Assembly (NCBI GenBank): GCA_965153455.1
Contig: OZ234493.1
Span: 34,152,213-34,216,212 of the forward strand
Length of the DNA stretch: 64,000 bases
Direction of reading: 5' to 3'
DNA from: Sphagnum compactum
Lineage: Eukaryota; Bryophyta; Sphagnopsida; Sphagnales
Shown: positions 1 to 10,977 of the stretch, piece by piece
Numbering within the stretch: position 1 is the stretch's first letter
How the letters are laid out: each line of letters begins with the position of its first letter
The notes under the pieces: generated by a model
Seen by the model: only the letters and a program-made list of their open reading frames with translations
The model's database searches: none
What the model was told of the DNA's origin: nothing
Program-made: the position numbers and the translations under genes

Positions 1-114
1 AATCATTTGAGATATTGTTCATTGGTCCATTGGAATAAAATTTTCTTATTTATTTAAGTCGTTTGTATTATATTTTTCTTGTCCAAATGTGAATAATAGT
101 CAACCTATATGGCC

Positions 115-232
115 AAAGTGAACCAGCACCTACCAGCACACCATCCACTGGATGCCCATTATAATTTCTCGGTTGTGGATGAACCTCAATTGAGTTAATA
201 TTTGATTTCACACTTACAAGTATTGGTTTTGG
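115..232 (+). repeat. One end of the GTGAACCAGC MITE family
   Basis: The stretch begins AAAGTGAACCAGCACC, continues with a CACCATCCACTGGATG-like segment, then GTTGTGGATGAACCTCA and TTTGATTTCAC. The same order of motifs occurs in the fuller copies at 7752-8152 and 40437-40802. Only one arm is present, so this is a truncated copy. Confidence 0.6.
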
Positions 233-949
233 GAAAAGCTAAAATTTAAATTAGAAACATGGTCTTGAAGTTTTAATGTCCAACCAAACATGTACTAATG
301 CACTATCCATGTTTTCATATTAGCCTTAAGGTCCAAGTATGCTAACAATAGCCAAGGATGTGTTGAATTTCAAAAATCATGCACTCCCATGACTTTGAAA
401 ATGAAGTATATCAATTTTAAAGGTTGAAATGTAATTTGTTTGATGGACAATGTTTTTATATTAGTGAATTTGTATTTAAATTATTTTCATAAAATTTTGA
501 AACGTTTCATTTGTTCATTTATTGATATAAAGATTGGGTAAGCAGTTGTTGATTGGGTCTTTTTTATTTCAATTGTGCGAAAGTTATTATATGTGAAACT
601 AAACCATTTATTTTCAAAATGCATGAAAACACATATATTGATGATTATGAGGGCATCTGGAATTGAAAAAAATTGACATTATGTTTTAATGTGATGATAC
701 ATTGATATATTTTGAATCTACTTTTGATTATTCAAAACACATAATTCGATAAACTTCATTGAAGAAGAAATGTTCTTTGCTATATAAGAAAAGGCTATGT
801 TTCATTTTGATGAAAAATGGATGTGCTATTATGTTTTTTCATATTAATATCATGTTTTGAAAACTACATGGTTACTGATATTTAATACAAAACTTGATAC
901 CATAGAATAAAATAAAATAGTAAATACATGTTATTTGTTGTTTCAAAAT

Positions 950-1025
950 TAGTTTTTTTTTGAAGGGCAAACCCATCCTTGTGTGATACCACTAGGAACC
1001 AACCATCTTAAGGAATGGTTTACAA
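950..1025 (-). repeat. SINE-like 3' fragment with oligo(A) tail
   Basis: Read on the minus strand, the sequence ends GGATGGGTTTGCCCTTC followed by nine A residues, which looks like a retroposon tail. A related 35 bp core recurs at 57056-57125 without the tail. No A and B boxes are visible in this fragment, so the SINE assignment rests on the tail and the repetition. Confidence 0.4.
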
Positions 1026-2633
1026 AATAAAATAAACCAAATAATGTTTTTGGGCCCTTTCCTTTAAATGTTTTCATATTTATAATTTTTTTCTCATGTT
1101 TATCCATTGCATGCACAAGGATATGGTTTTAAGGTTTTATTAGAATAGAAAAAGGTAGAAATGGATACAAATTTGTATTCATAATTGTCATGGTCTTTGT
1201 AGAAATCATGCTCTTGAACTTTGAAAACTCATAATTAAATTATATAGGCACTCAATTAATTATCTATATTAAAAAAACACCATCAAAACTACATTAAAAA
1301 ACATTTCTCAAAACAAATCTCAAAACATGTTTCAAATTTGAGTTTTTAACCAAAAAGTTCAAATAAAGAAAAGACCATTATATTTCTTAAAGTTTTTTAA
1401 ATTGCCATGATTAAAGAACATCAAAATAATAATTATTTTTGATATCATTAAAGTTTCAAAATCCACATGACCAATAAGTGTACTTACCAAAACATCATAA
1501 TGAAAATCCTTCTTTAAGCATTTCTTATGATTTTTCAAAATTCCATGGGTTCAAGAAAATGTAAGTGTGACATTCTTAGTTGTACCACTCAAGAGTGTCT
1601 AGATTGAAACACACTATGCCAAATTAATGTTGTAAGTGAAATTAGCATTGAACTACACTTTGAGATTAAAAGAGATCATACACACATTACGTAATAAATT
1701 TTCATCTCATAAATTTGTGAGAAACTATTTGGTACATGACAATTACATGAGTGTTTTGTAAAAAAAATACTATGGCCTTGGACTAGGTGGCTCATATTAC
1801 TATGTTTGCATCCCTTATTATGATTCGAGTCATTGATGATTTGTTGTCCATGAAACTTAATATCCTATTTAACTTCTTCATATCATTAAAGCTCAAGTAG
1901 AGATTCTTAGGGTAATATAACTATTTTACCTTACAAGCAACATTATAGTGAAGTAGCATACACAAGAATATGCTCAAACAAACTATATATGATTATTGAA
2001 AGATTTCATCAAAATTTGTATGTTCAAATGAAAAAAGTTTGTAAATTTATAGAAAGTGGACTGCTGAAATTTGTGTAGGCCATCAAATTAATTCAGAAAT
2101 GATTGAAAAGCTGACGAAAAGAAAAGTGAATAAAATCTAATTTCTATTTACAACTAAATTCAAACCACATGCAACGGAAACACAAACCAAAGAAGAAAAC
2201 GCAAGCGCATATAAATTTCCTAATGTGCAACTGAATCAATTTATAGGCGACTAAAACCCAACTGAAAACAAAATAATTTTCTTGTGCATCTATAACCAAA
2301 ATTTGAATACCCGGGAGTTCAAATGTGCTGAATGGAATTGCTTTGCTGTGTGTTTTTACAGTTGTGAAAAAAAGACCACAACAATGTCAGTATATAAATG
2401 ATTTTATGTACCAAACAGTTGAGGTTAGTGGAAGTATGTGCAATGAATGGATCAATTTCATGGCCCAGCAGCAAAGGTGAAATGGGGTAATTTGTACGCC
2501 CATCCTGCTTGCACAAACACAAGTACAACCTCATGTTTAAAACGCTGCCTGGGAATACACAAGAATTCCATGAGAAAATCAACACTTTGGGCTGTGTGCT
2601 AAGTGCAATCAATCACAGGAGCTGTTTCAACAG

Positions 2634-3050
2634 GGCCAAAGTGAACAAGCACCCACTAGAACACCATGCAGGATGGATGGTGTGTGGACAGGAAACCCTC
2701 TTTGGTTGTATTCCTGTCCCATGACTAACCACAGTTGTTAGCTAACCCTAAACCCTAAACTAACATCGACATGTGTCTACTTACCTAATAGCCACAAGTG
2801 CCTTACTTACTCACATATACCTACACAGTAGATCGACCACTACTATTCCCTACCTACTTATCTATAATACTTACTCACATACACAAGTATAGTTACCTAG
2901 ATAGTGTGAGGTGGAAGGAAGTAGGAGGGCTTACAGGATTCATTACCAACATACAACCTTGGCAACTCAGTTGTAGTCCATCCACATCTAATTAAGTCAC
3001 AACATTCGGTTTCCAATGGATGGTGCACAAATGGGTACTGGGTCACATAA
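2634..3050 (+). mobile_element. GTGAACCAGC-family MITE, about 415 bp
   Basis: The left end GGGCCAAAGTGAACAAGCAC is followed by ACCATGCAGGATGGATGGTG. The right end, reading GGATGGTGCACAAATGGGTA then CTGGGTCAC, is the approximate inverse. The inside contains the TACCTACTTA-type repeats and the AACTCAGTTGTAGTCCATCC segment shared with the copies at 7752 and 40437. There is no coding capacity. The ends have diverged and no clear target duplication was found. Confidence 0.55.
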
Positions 3051-3365
3051 TCCTTTCACCAAAAAGCTTTATAATACTTCAATATCTGTTGTGTGCACTC
3101 TTGCATACCATCCACACTCTTGCACATCATCCAAACCCCATATATGTGTGGATAACTTCAACTATATGGAACCATACAAGGTTGCCCAAAAATTGTTGCT
3201 GTTGGAAACAACTTGGGACACAGAAAAGTAACTAGTCAGAAACAGCAGCATACAAAAAAACATTTGGCATGTGTACACATTTAACAATTATTGTATCAAA
3301 TATGTATACAAATGTAAAAAAACTACTGGTCTGTTCCAGAGGAACCTCTCATCAGTATCTATGTC

Positions 3366-3425
3366 TAGGGTAAAGCCCGAAGATGGGGGCACTCCCAAAA
3401 GAAGGGGCCTAGGACAAGATGGTAA
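3366..3425 (+). repeat. Arm of a small fold-back repeat
   Basis: The sequence GGGTAAAGCCCGAAGATGGG, then a CACTCCCAAAAGAAGGGGCC segment, matches the arms of the 105 bp hairpin at 25261-25365. The second arm is not obvious here. Confidence 0.45.
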
Positions 3426-3574
3426 ACAAGTTAGTTGCACCCTAAACCCTAAAACAGTTTACATATATGTCCACCATCTGTGGACTTTACCCGGTGGAAA
3501 GCATGAGGCAAAGGTTATCACACCTACTCTTCAAGGCCTAAAGTGTGAGCGTGTAAGATCCCTCCCAACTCTTT

Positions 3575-3790
3575 CTTTTTTTATTTTTTTGAAACACAGC
3601 AGTAGACCCAACTAATAAGCCACTGGGCAAAACCCAAATCAAGTTCAGTGGCAGAGGGCCAGGAGGGGCTTTCTTTCACCTGCACAGCAGTGGGTTTGAT
3701 CCCACAACCTTTCTTGAGGTCCCAGGGTCCCAGACAGGGGCTATACCGCTGAGTATCACCCCCAGGGAGATCCATCTCACTTGTAAGGAA
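3575..3790 (-). mobile_element. tRNA-derived SINE
   Basis: On the minus strand the element starts near GGTGATACTCAGCGGTATAG, an RNA polymerase III A-box-like segment. It continues to GGGATCAAACCCACTGC, a B-box-like segment about 60 bases later, and ends in an A-rich tail (AAAAAAATAAAAAAAG). This order is typical of a tRNA-derived SINE. The tRNA-like head does not fold as a complete tRNA by eye, and target duplications are unclear. The 107-residue frame across it (3581-3904) is not a gene. Confidence 0.6.
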
Positions 3791-5190
3791 TAGCTCAAAT
3801 AGTTCTGACCTATTGGCATATACTAGGTGGCCCTCAAATACACTAGGAAATTTCTCCCCGCGCTCTATGTCCTCATGCTGAGATTGAGAACATATTAGAA
3901 ACATCTTTCAACAACAAGGTCCAGTAATTTTTTGCGACAAGGGTCATGTGACCATAATGGTTATAGGGGATGGACTCCACCCTTAAACACAACACCACAG
4001 CCTTCTTAGGGTCTATTGCTCTCTCAAATGCATGTGACCAGCACATAGAAAATAGTGAGATCTAGCAAATACCATACTTGTACCTTGGCAACTTCAGAAA
4101 TGTTGACATTTTTTTATTAAGAAAAATTCAAAGAACAAATTTTTTGTGAAGGGAAATATTGAATCTTCAATGATATTATATTTGTAAAACTGAGAATTTA
4201 AAAATGAATTAATTGTTCAAAAACATGTGTTAAGTTGCCAAGGTACTACAGTCTACTAAGGATGTGGCAGAATCTATTCTGAGTGCCAATTCTGTCATAA
4301 TGGCCATGGGTCAGACCTGGCTGACAAAATCACTCCTCAGGGTCCTCCCAATGGCCATTACATAATACACAAATGTGCTGCAAACAGAGTGAAAACAACT
4401 TAGAAGTGGAAGACATTGTTCTATTAATAGGTCACTGCCGTGTTGCTTAGGTCCTTAGGCCTTGTGGTACGCTGTCCTGGGTTGACCTATTCGTCCATTA
4501 CAAACGAAATAAATGAAGAAAATAAATCTTAATGAGTTGCATGGGTAAATGAACTTACAAGTACATCAGGGACAAGCTTTGATAATCGCCAGACGCATGC
4601 TTCTTGAGCTTGCTTTCAGCCAGCTTTTCCCTTTAAATGTTCGGTCGAGATTTGGCTTGACAGGAAGAGATCCCCTATGCAATACTCTTTGCACAACTCT
4701 TTTTTTTCAGAACCTCACAGACCTAATTGAGGCTCGTGTGAATAATGTAGTTGTCCTAGAGACCAGTATCCCCCAAATGCAGATCCAATGATATATGTGC
4801 ATCGAGCATTGGAGAGTGTCCAATCCTGCAACCATTTCAGCTTAGAGCAGCCCTACTGTTGGTCTCCAGATTCTCAGCTCGCTCATACTGTCCAGAGTAA
4901 TTTGTAGCAATTGGGGTTATCCAGGACATGCCAGACTCCAATCTACATATGAGTCAAGGACGGCCATTGCACCTTTGCCACAGATGGGTACCACCGCTTT
5001 CTCCGACAACTGCTGGACAAGAGATAACACTCGGATGAACTCGACCAATTGTTCAATGCGGAGATGGAAAATGTCTCTTTGACGTTCCTGGCACTGCCAC
5101 ATTATACGTCGAGGGTGTTATCGAAGGTGTGGAGCTGCAGTCTGTCGTAATCAAGCGATTTTGTTCAAGGGCTTATATGTCTGCAAAACT
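3791..5190. other. Flank 3' of the MIP1-like exons, no exon recognised
   Basis: This stretch lies downstream of the last recognised exon of the MIP1-like gene and should hold its C-terminal DUF547 exons if the gene is intact. Reading the minus strand, I find no DUF547-like residues. A frame at 4917-5102 (minus) is open but unrecognised. The GC content of 4.5-5.2 kb resembles the gene more than the surrounding AT-rich DNA, so undetected or decayed exons are possible. Confidence 0.4.
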
Positions 5191-5192
5191 AC

Positions 5193-6618
5193 CTCAGAGG
5201 CTGATCCCTGAGTGTAGACTTGGTAGCTTGAATGGAAGAGAGCATTTTGGCCACGACAAGATCCTTGGATTTCAGCTGAGTTTGAGTGACTGAGAATGGA
5301 TGTCTACCATCTTCATTTTTTACTGCACAAGGTTTTGTGGGACCATTTGCTGGCATATCAGGCGCGAGAGCCTCCAAATCAGATGATGAAAAACGTGAAG
5401 AAACCTCGGGCTTAGGAGGAAGAACTTCTTTGCTAACATGGTTGGTACCTGCTTGGTCACAGAGGTTCTCTAAGGCAGCAGGTGTTTGGTATGCTTCTTC
5501 AAGGTTTGTGACACTTGCTATCAGGACGTGTTTGGCTGCAGGAATGCCTGCCGCACGATCGCTTGACCTGAGCTCAGAGGATCGTGCAGCTAATATATGA
5601 CGCCAGTGTGTATGAAGACTTTGTTGGACGTTCTGTAGAACGGGACTCGAGATTTTGGAGGCAAAATTTGGAGGCAAAGTTCCCGCAATAGTTTGATGAC
5701 TCGAGTGCGAACGTGAATATAAATCTTGTTCAAGTTCCTCCGAAAGACGGACCACTTGCTTCTCGAGTGACACAACCTCCTCTTCCAGCACTGCTACTTC
5801 AAACAGCAATTTTCTTGTCTGCAGAACATGTCCAGAATATATCGCATTTTAGCTCATTCAAACTTCTTTTGTAGATCCAGAAACCTGACTAGAGTTTCAA
5901 GGTGCCCGACCTCTCGAGAGGTGGATCCATACATTGAGTTCTGTGTACTGACCTCACCAATATTGTTTGCAAACATAGCTAACTACTTCTAATAGGTTTC
6001 CAACCCTCTAAGAACAGTGTTGAAGTATTATAGCATAGAATCTGAGAAGCGAACCTGAACCGGAAGATTGTTTGGAATACGAGGCAGCGATCCCAAAGCT
6101 CTATGGAAACCGCGATTGAGTGCATTGCGCAGGCTCAACTCCTGCGTCAGGCTTTTCTGTAGCCTGTTTACCTTATCATCCACACCAAAAACTTCCGTAA
6201 ACCAAAGAATCTCAGGCTGCTGCAAGTGAAATCCCGGGGAAAAATCCTGAACCCTATATATCGGCGCTTCAGACATAGATCTAGATGTGTAGACACTACA
6301 ACTTTCAACTGGACTATAACATTAAAGCCCGGGGCCGAATGTTCTTGATCAAGTGCAGGTCGCAAACCAGGTGTATAGCTACAATGAAGATCATCATCAA
6401 TCGCGGCTTCAAAACAAGAGATCTGATCGCGCGAATCTTCTTCACAAGGTGAACAAATACAAGTTTTCAATCCTGACCAAAATGTAGGAAACAAGTATGC
6501 TCACCTCTTTCTCCAGGGCAGTGATCCGCTGATCTTGACGACATTCGGCCCGTCTTGTGTTGTTTACTGCAGAGATCCTCTTCGACGGTCTTGTTTGATT
6601 TATGTTTCCGAGAAACAT
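5193..6618 (-). CDS. MIP1-like leucine-zipper protein, N-terminal exons
   Basis: Three exons join in frame at good GT-AG sites: 6618-6505 (ATG start, 38 codons), 6171-6055 (39 codons) and 5818-5193 (208 codons plus two bases). The joined N-terminus reads ITALEKE-VNRLQKSLTQEL, then LSLRNAL, then KLLFEVAVLEEEVVSLEKQV. I recognise this split heptad pattern from the plant Lzipper-MIP1 domain, which usually precedes a C-terminal DUF547 domain. The third exon continues as a Ser/Pro-rich linker. A donor at CTGAG|GTAGTT shows that splicing should continue, but no DUF547 exon was found in the next 4 kb, so the 3' half is missing, decayed or unrecognised. The family is thought to mediate protein interaction; the precise role is unknown. 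The exon structure is seen in the sequence; the family is from memory. Confidence 0.65.
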
Positions 6619-7750
6619 AACAGATCTCAGACATAACAAATCTGTCAAGCTTCTAGAGATCTCTAGAGTTCAGACAGGCTGATCTTGGTCTGTAAGACAC
6701 GCTCTTCAGAAAACAAAAATGCTGTGAAGCATTCCTAAGGGAAAGAACAGGTCACCATTCTATCAAAACGAAAGGGAATGATCAAGACGCTGTCACTGCG
6801 GCTTCTGAGACAAGCGGATCAGAACGAAAGAAATCAACTTTCAAGGAAGAAAAGATGTGGAAACAGAGAACGAGATCAGGCACGTCAAGCCAATAGCCCC
6901 GGGTAGTTAGCTGTAATACTACTACTACGCGGATGCTCGTATGGCGAAGATTTAGGAAGGGAAATACAGATCTGGAGTTTGTACGAAAAGGAGAGATACA
7001 AGAAGCTAACGATGATTACACGGAAATTGATATTCAGATTCCTTGTGCGCTCTAGCGTGTGTTCCTTCTTTGATTGAGAGAGAGCCCGCCGCGTGACAAA
7101 GCCAATTGACAGTCGAATTGCATCGCTCCTGTTGACCACATCGAGTCTGTACATGCAACATCGAAACGTCATTTGAGGTTTTTTTTTGCTTCATGGAGGC
7201 TCTCGTTAAAGTCATGACGACAAGACCTGAAGCAGCAGCGTGAACGCACCCCCAAAATTGAAAAGCTCTAGATCAGAATTAGCACTCGGTTATCTGTATT
7301 ACCTGCAATGGCGCGGATTCGGTACCAAGTCTATTTTCTGTATCATCGCATTGGAGACGAAAAAGAACGAAAGAAACAAAGGGTCTCACCAGACCAAAAC
7401 GAACTGCAAAAAGAAAGCTCTCTGTGGCGAGCTCACGAACGAATCTGGCAGACATCGGCGCGACCGGACTAGTATCCAAAGCATCGCATCGAACTACAGT
7501 TTTGCCACGGTCAAGAACCCCCAAAATCGTGTCACACGCTTCGATCCGGATCGATTCGGGGATCGGTTTTCCGTTGTGCTAGGCAGCGTACAACAACGCA
7601 GACAGACGGGCAAGAGTCCAAGAGAGAGAGAGAGCCAAAAAGCTGACAAGAAATGCGGTAATAGTCTGCCGCAATCGACGTTTGCTTTCTGGCAACGTAA
7701 CCGGTTTTGGTGTCTTCTTCCGCGACTGTTTTAGGGTTGTAACTTGTTTC
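6619..7750 (-). promoter_or_regulatory. Probable 5' region of the MIP1-like gene
   Basis: This roughly 1.1 kb stretch upstream of the first ATG is clearly richer in GC and CpG than the surrounding DNA. It carries a GA microsatellite (about 7618-7634). The open frames across it on both strands overlap each other and look like chance frames in GC-rich DNA. It probably holds the promoter, 5' untranslated region and possibly a leader intron. No TATA box could be assigned with confidence. Confidence 0.4.
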
Positions 7751-7751
7751 G

Positions 7752-8152
7752 GCCAAAGTGAACCAGCGCCCACTAGTGAGTGCATCATGATGGATGGATG
7801 ATAACTGGTCATGAAATAGTTTTCTATTGGGTTCCAGTTCACTAACTAACTATGGTGGTTAGATCAGCTGCGTTTTTTACTACCTACCTATTAACAAAAC
7901 ACAAGTTGGCGGGCCGTTAATAGGTAGGTAGTAAAAACAGCCCTTACCTATGTTTAAACTATCTATTTTATCTAGTAGTCACCCATTTTATTACCTATCT
8001 ACTCATATGTAAGACCTACTTCTTACAAAATAGGTCACCAAGGTGAAACCAGATATTAACCCAGGTAAAGTTCATCCACAACTGATTGGTAGTGGTCATC
8101 TAGTGCATCTAGTGGATGGTGAGTTGCTGGGTGCGGGTGCTGGTTCACTTCA
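7752..8152 (+). mobile_element. Best-preserved GTGAACCAGC-family MITE
   Basis: The left end AAAGTGAACCAGCGCCCAC and the right end, whose complement is GAAGTGAACCAGCACCCGC, form terminal inverted repeats of about 20 bp. Inside are a second inverted pair (TACTACCTACCTATTAAC against TTAATAGGTAGGTAGTA at 7880-7935) and the segment AGGTGAAACCAGATATTAAC. There is no coding capacity. At about 400 bp it is the reference copy for the partial copies in the window. No clear target duplication was identified. Confidence 0.75.
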
Positions 8153-8650
8153 GCAGATTTTCCCTTGTTGGGACAACTGGAACCAGCAAGTGGTTCTGTC
8201 AGTTGCACTTGTGACGTGAATCAACCTGTTGTAACAAATGCTCTGGAACCGACAACTATTGGTCTGGAATATCCCTAGCAGTGTTTTTGGGCAGTACTTA
8301 AGATTGAGGGATAGATACCCAACGGTTATCAACCAATGAGAACCCCATATGCAAAGAACCGCTTTTGATATATAACTGCAGTTCTCAAAAGGTATGAATG
8401 AAGAGTACCCAAAAAAAAATTTGCCCAGCAAATGGCAAGTTCTTTGTCAATTCTTTCATTGAAAACCATGCATTCTGTAAGCTTTTTGAAATAATTGAAA
8501 CTCGTGGGTTATGTATTATATTCTGAATTTTTTTCAAAGAACCGAAATCAACGGTTCTCTAATTCTAGAATATTTAAACAACCCAAACTAGTGGTTCTTT
8601 CGGAAACTCAAAGAACTGCACAACTATTGTATATCTATAGGCTTACAGTG
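8153..8650. repeat. AGAACC/GGTTCT-rich block
   Basis: This block is sprinkled with AGAACC, GGAACC, AAGAACTG and their complements (for example near 8170, 8180, 8338, 8357, 8540, 8553, 8593 and 8611). A similar block lies at 41330-41920, also next to a copy of the 400 bp MITE, so the two may descend from one larger repeat. No gene is seen. Confidence 0.35.
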
Positions 8651-10390
8651 GCTGGTATCAACACGGGTAGCAAGGAGCCTAACATATAGTAAGAGCTGAG
8701 GCAATACCAGCCTTTATACCAGTAGTAGTCTGGTGGGTACTTGAGATAAAACCAGAGCCTTTCTACCTGTTTTATACAAGTCTCAATACCACACATATGT
8801 GTATATATATATATCTGCCTCCTGATACCAACCAAACATCAGTCTTGGACCCCATAACAGGACGAGACTGGTATGAAAGTTGTGAAAAGTACCCACATGC
8901 ATTACCAAAGTCACATGTGACCAAAGCCAACATCAGATGTCCAAATGAATTCCCAGCAAGAAGAAAAACCCTGTAATTAAAAATCAAGGATGGGAACCCA
9001 TCCAGCAAAGGTACAAGGCAAATGAGAACACAAGTAGACAAAACAAAAAGCAAACAATCAACAGAAATCAAGTAAAGACCCTATGCAAAGAAGATTCATG
9101 ACTATGAAATGACAATCAACCATAACAAAAAAGACCTAAGAAGAAAGAGTTGTCATCTGCCACAAATCAGATAGTGACAGAGGTGCACTAGCTATGATGT
9201 GTGGAAGAGATGAGGAACCCCACCAAGGGCAACAGAGATGGCCCAAATTTCCAGCTGGTACCTCACATGTCAGAAAATTTATGTTATTGTCACTCATGAG
9301 AGAGATCCCACCTTTCACTCTAAGCTTCTAAGAGTCAATTGGTCTTTACAATGAGTGCAACTGGCACATAGTTGTTCTCTGTGAAGTGTGGCAAAATAGT
9401 CTACAAAGGTTTCTCCTGATGTGGTAGAGTCTCAATTGAGAAACCATAATAGTCACCTAATAGAGAAATGAGATGATGCTCATACTTTTGAAATTTTTGG
9501 TGAACAGACCCTTGAAAATCTAGAAAATTCCAAACCACATTGCTTAATTTTTTACAATTCAAGATTTGTTGTTTGAACACAGAAAAAAAATTATGCATCC
9601 ATTTGTCACTTATAAAAGAACCCCCAATACTTGTAGTCAGATGAAATTTCAGAAATGTGTCATGTAAAACTGGATTTGAGAAATCTGACAAGTTTGTTAG
9701 GTAGTTGAGAAATTTCAAGATACATCTACTGCTTTGCTACAATGAACAGGATACATTACCAGAATTTCACTCAGCACAAATGGTTGAAGTAATAGGAATC
9801 ACCATGTGCCAAAATGTAAAATCTTCACCTTGTCGAAACCAGATATGACAAATGCTTGTGTTGTCCAAAATAAATTCATTGATCAGACTTATAAACCATC
9901 ATCAGATGGGATAATGGCATCTTTTCATTAGGCTACTGGGCAGTGTTTTTTCTGGTGATTATTTTTGTAGAAGATAAGATTTTTTCAAACATTCTCTTTT
10001 AAAGCAAGTAGTCAAGATATAAAAGAATTCTAACACATTTATACTTTGATAGCTAGTCTGTAGCCAAATGTGGCTAAATCTCCTCTTTGTGGATGATTGC
10101 CAGAAACGAAATTCAAAAAACAAAAACAAAAACTGTCACACGGATCAGCATTGGTGATCAGACCAATTTTCCCTTATGTTGTTTAAACACATTGTGTGCA
10201 AAGTCATCTCACAACTCTACCAGTCAAGAATTGACCAATCGCAGGAGCTGTGAGAGTTACAAGTTAAATTGTGACTCACCGTACAGTGACTTTTGTCTTT
10301 TTTATGAGAACATGTGTTCTCAGAGTTCCTAACACAATTAATTACTTGCAGCTCTTCCATGGAAAGCCTCTGACCTTGCAATAAGAAACA
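8651..10390. other. Intergenic, no gene seen
   Basis: Several open frames of 60-105 codons occur on the minus strand (8635-9720), but none shows a recognisable domain or plausible splice structure. The segment near 10061-10085 (GTAGCCAAATGTGGCTAA...GATTGCCAG) resembles 52018-52057 and is probably a dispersed repeat. Confidence 0.5.
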
Positions 10391-10397
10391 AGGCCTT

Positions 10398-10600
10398 ATG
10401 TCAGTGGCATTCTCTTATGCTACTGTGATCACAACATGTAATGATCACAACATGCTATGTGTAACTAAACAAGACCCTATGTCACTGGCTTTCTCTTATG
10501 CTACTGTGATCACAACATGTAATGATCACAACATGCTATGTGTAACTAAACAAGACCCTATGTCACTGGCTTTCCCTTAGGCTACTATGATCACAACACA
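10398..10600 (+). repeat. 81 bp tandem repeat, about 2.5 copies
   Basis: Two full 81 bp units (10398-10478 and 10479-10559) and a partial third are nearly identical. Each contains the pair GTGATCACAACATGTAATGA and TCACAACATGCTATG. The period is a multiple of three, so a frame is open through all copies (27-residue repeats), but there is no other sign of coding. The high identity points to recent duplication. Confidence 0.85.
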
Positions 10601-10809
10601 CTAGTGTTTTTTGTTCTGGCAAAGAATAGCCAAATTCCTATTTTTTTAAAAGGGTAGCTACTCATACAAAGGAAAAAAGGGGGCGGGGGATTAAGAAAGT
10701 TTGTCAGAAAACATTCAGTGCTAGATGTCATGGGCCAGATTGCACTGCATCAGCAGTCCCAATTTGCCAACCTAAGCCCTAAACCCTTTTAGGGTGTTGC
10801 TGAGTAGAG

Positions 10810-10977
10810 ATGCCGATAGTCGTCGATTTCGTCAACAAGCAAAATCTTGATCGTCCAAAGAGCCAGGTTGTGAAGAAGTCGTCTTTTTCCTTGTTGGCTT
10901 GTTTCACACAAGAGTTGCAAGAATTCACCAAGAGTAGCTCTCATTTATTTTTTGTTCTCGCCAAGTCTTTCCCATAG
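10810..10977 (+). CDS. Unrecognised 55-residue open frame
   Basis: The frame starts with ATG at 10810 and ends with TAG at 10975-10977. It begins MPIVVDFVNKQNLDRPK and lies just downstream of two telo-box-like motifs (CCCTAAACCC near 10775 and TTAGGGTG at 10790). The local base composition is more balanced than in the flanks. I recognise no family. It could be the first exon of a small gene or of a decayed element, or a chance frame. Confidence 0.2.
   Translation: MPIVVDFVNKQNLDRPKSQVVKKSSFSLLACFTQELQEFTKSSSHLFFVLAKSFP

Larger units (their letters stand above)
1..2630. other. AT-rich intergenic DNA, no gene seen
   Basis: I see no coding region here; the open frames are short, low in complexity and match no family I know. 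It holds a MITE end (115-232) and a SINE 3' fragment (950-1025), which are listed separately. The rest is AT-rich sequence with many A and T runs. Confidence 0.6.

Noticed and set aside
3581-3904. 107-codon minus-strand frame
   Set aside because: It crosses a tRNA-derived SINE, including its A-rich tail.
7240-7734. 164-codon plus-strand frame
   Set aside because: It starts in GC-rich DNA upstream of the MIP1-like gene, overlaps three minus-strand frames, and shows no domain. A chance frame in a promoter region is more likely.
10398-10600. CRISPR-like array
   Set aside because: The repeats are 81 bp, directly adjacent without spacers, and the DNA is from a plant.
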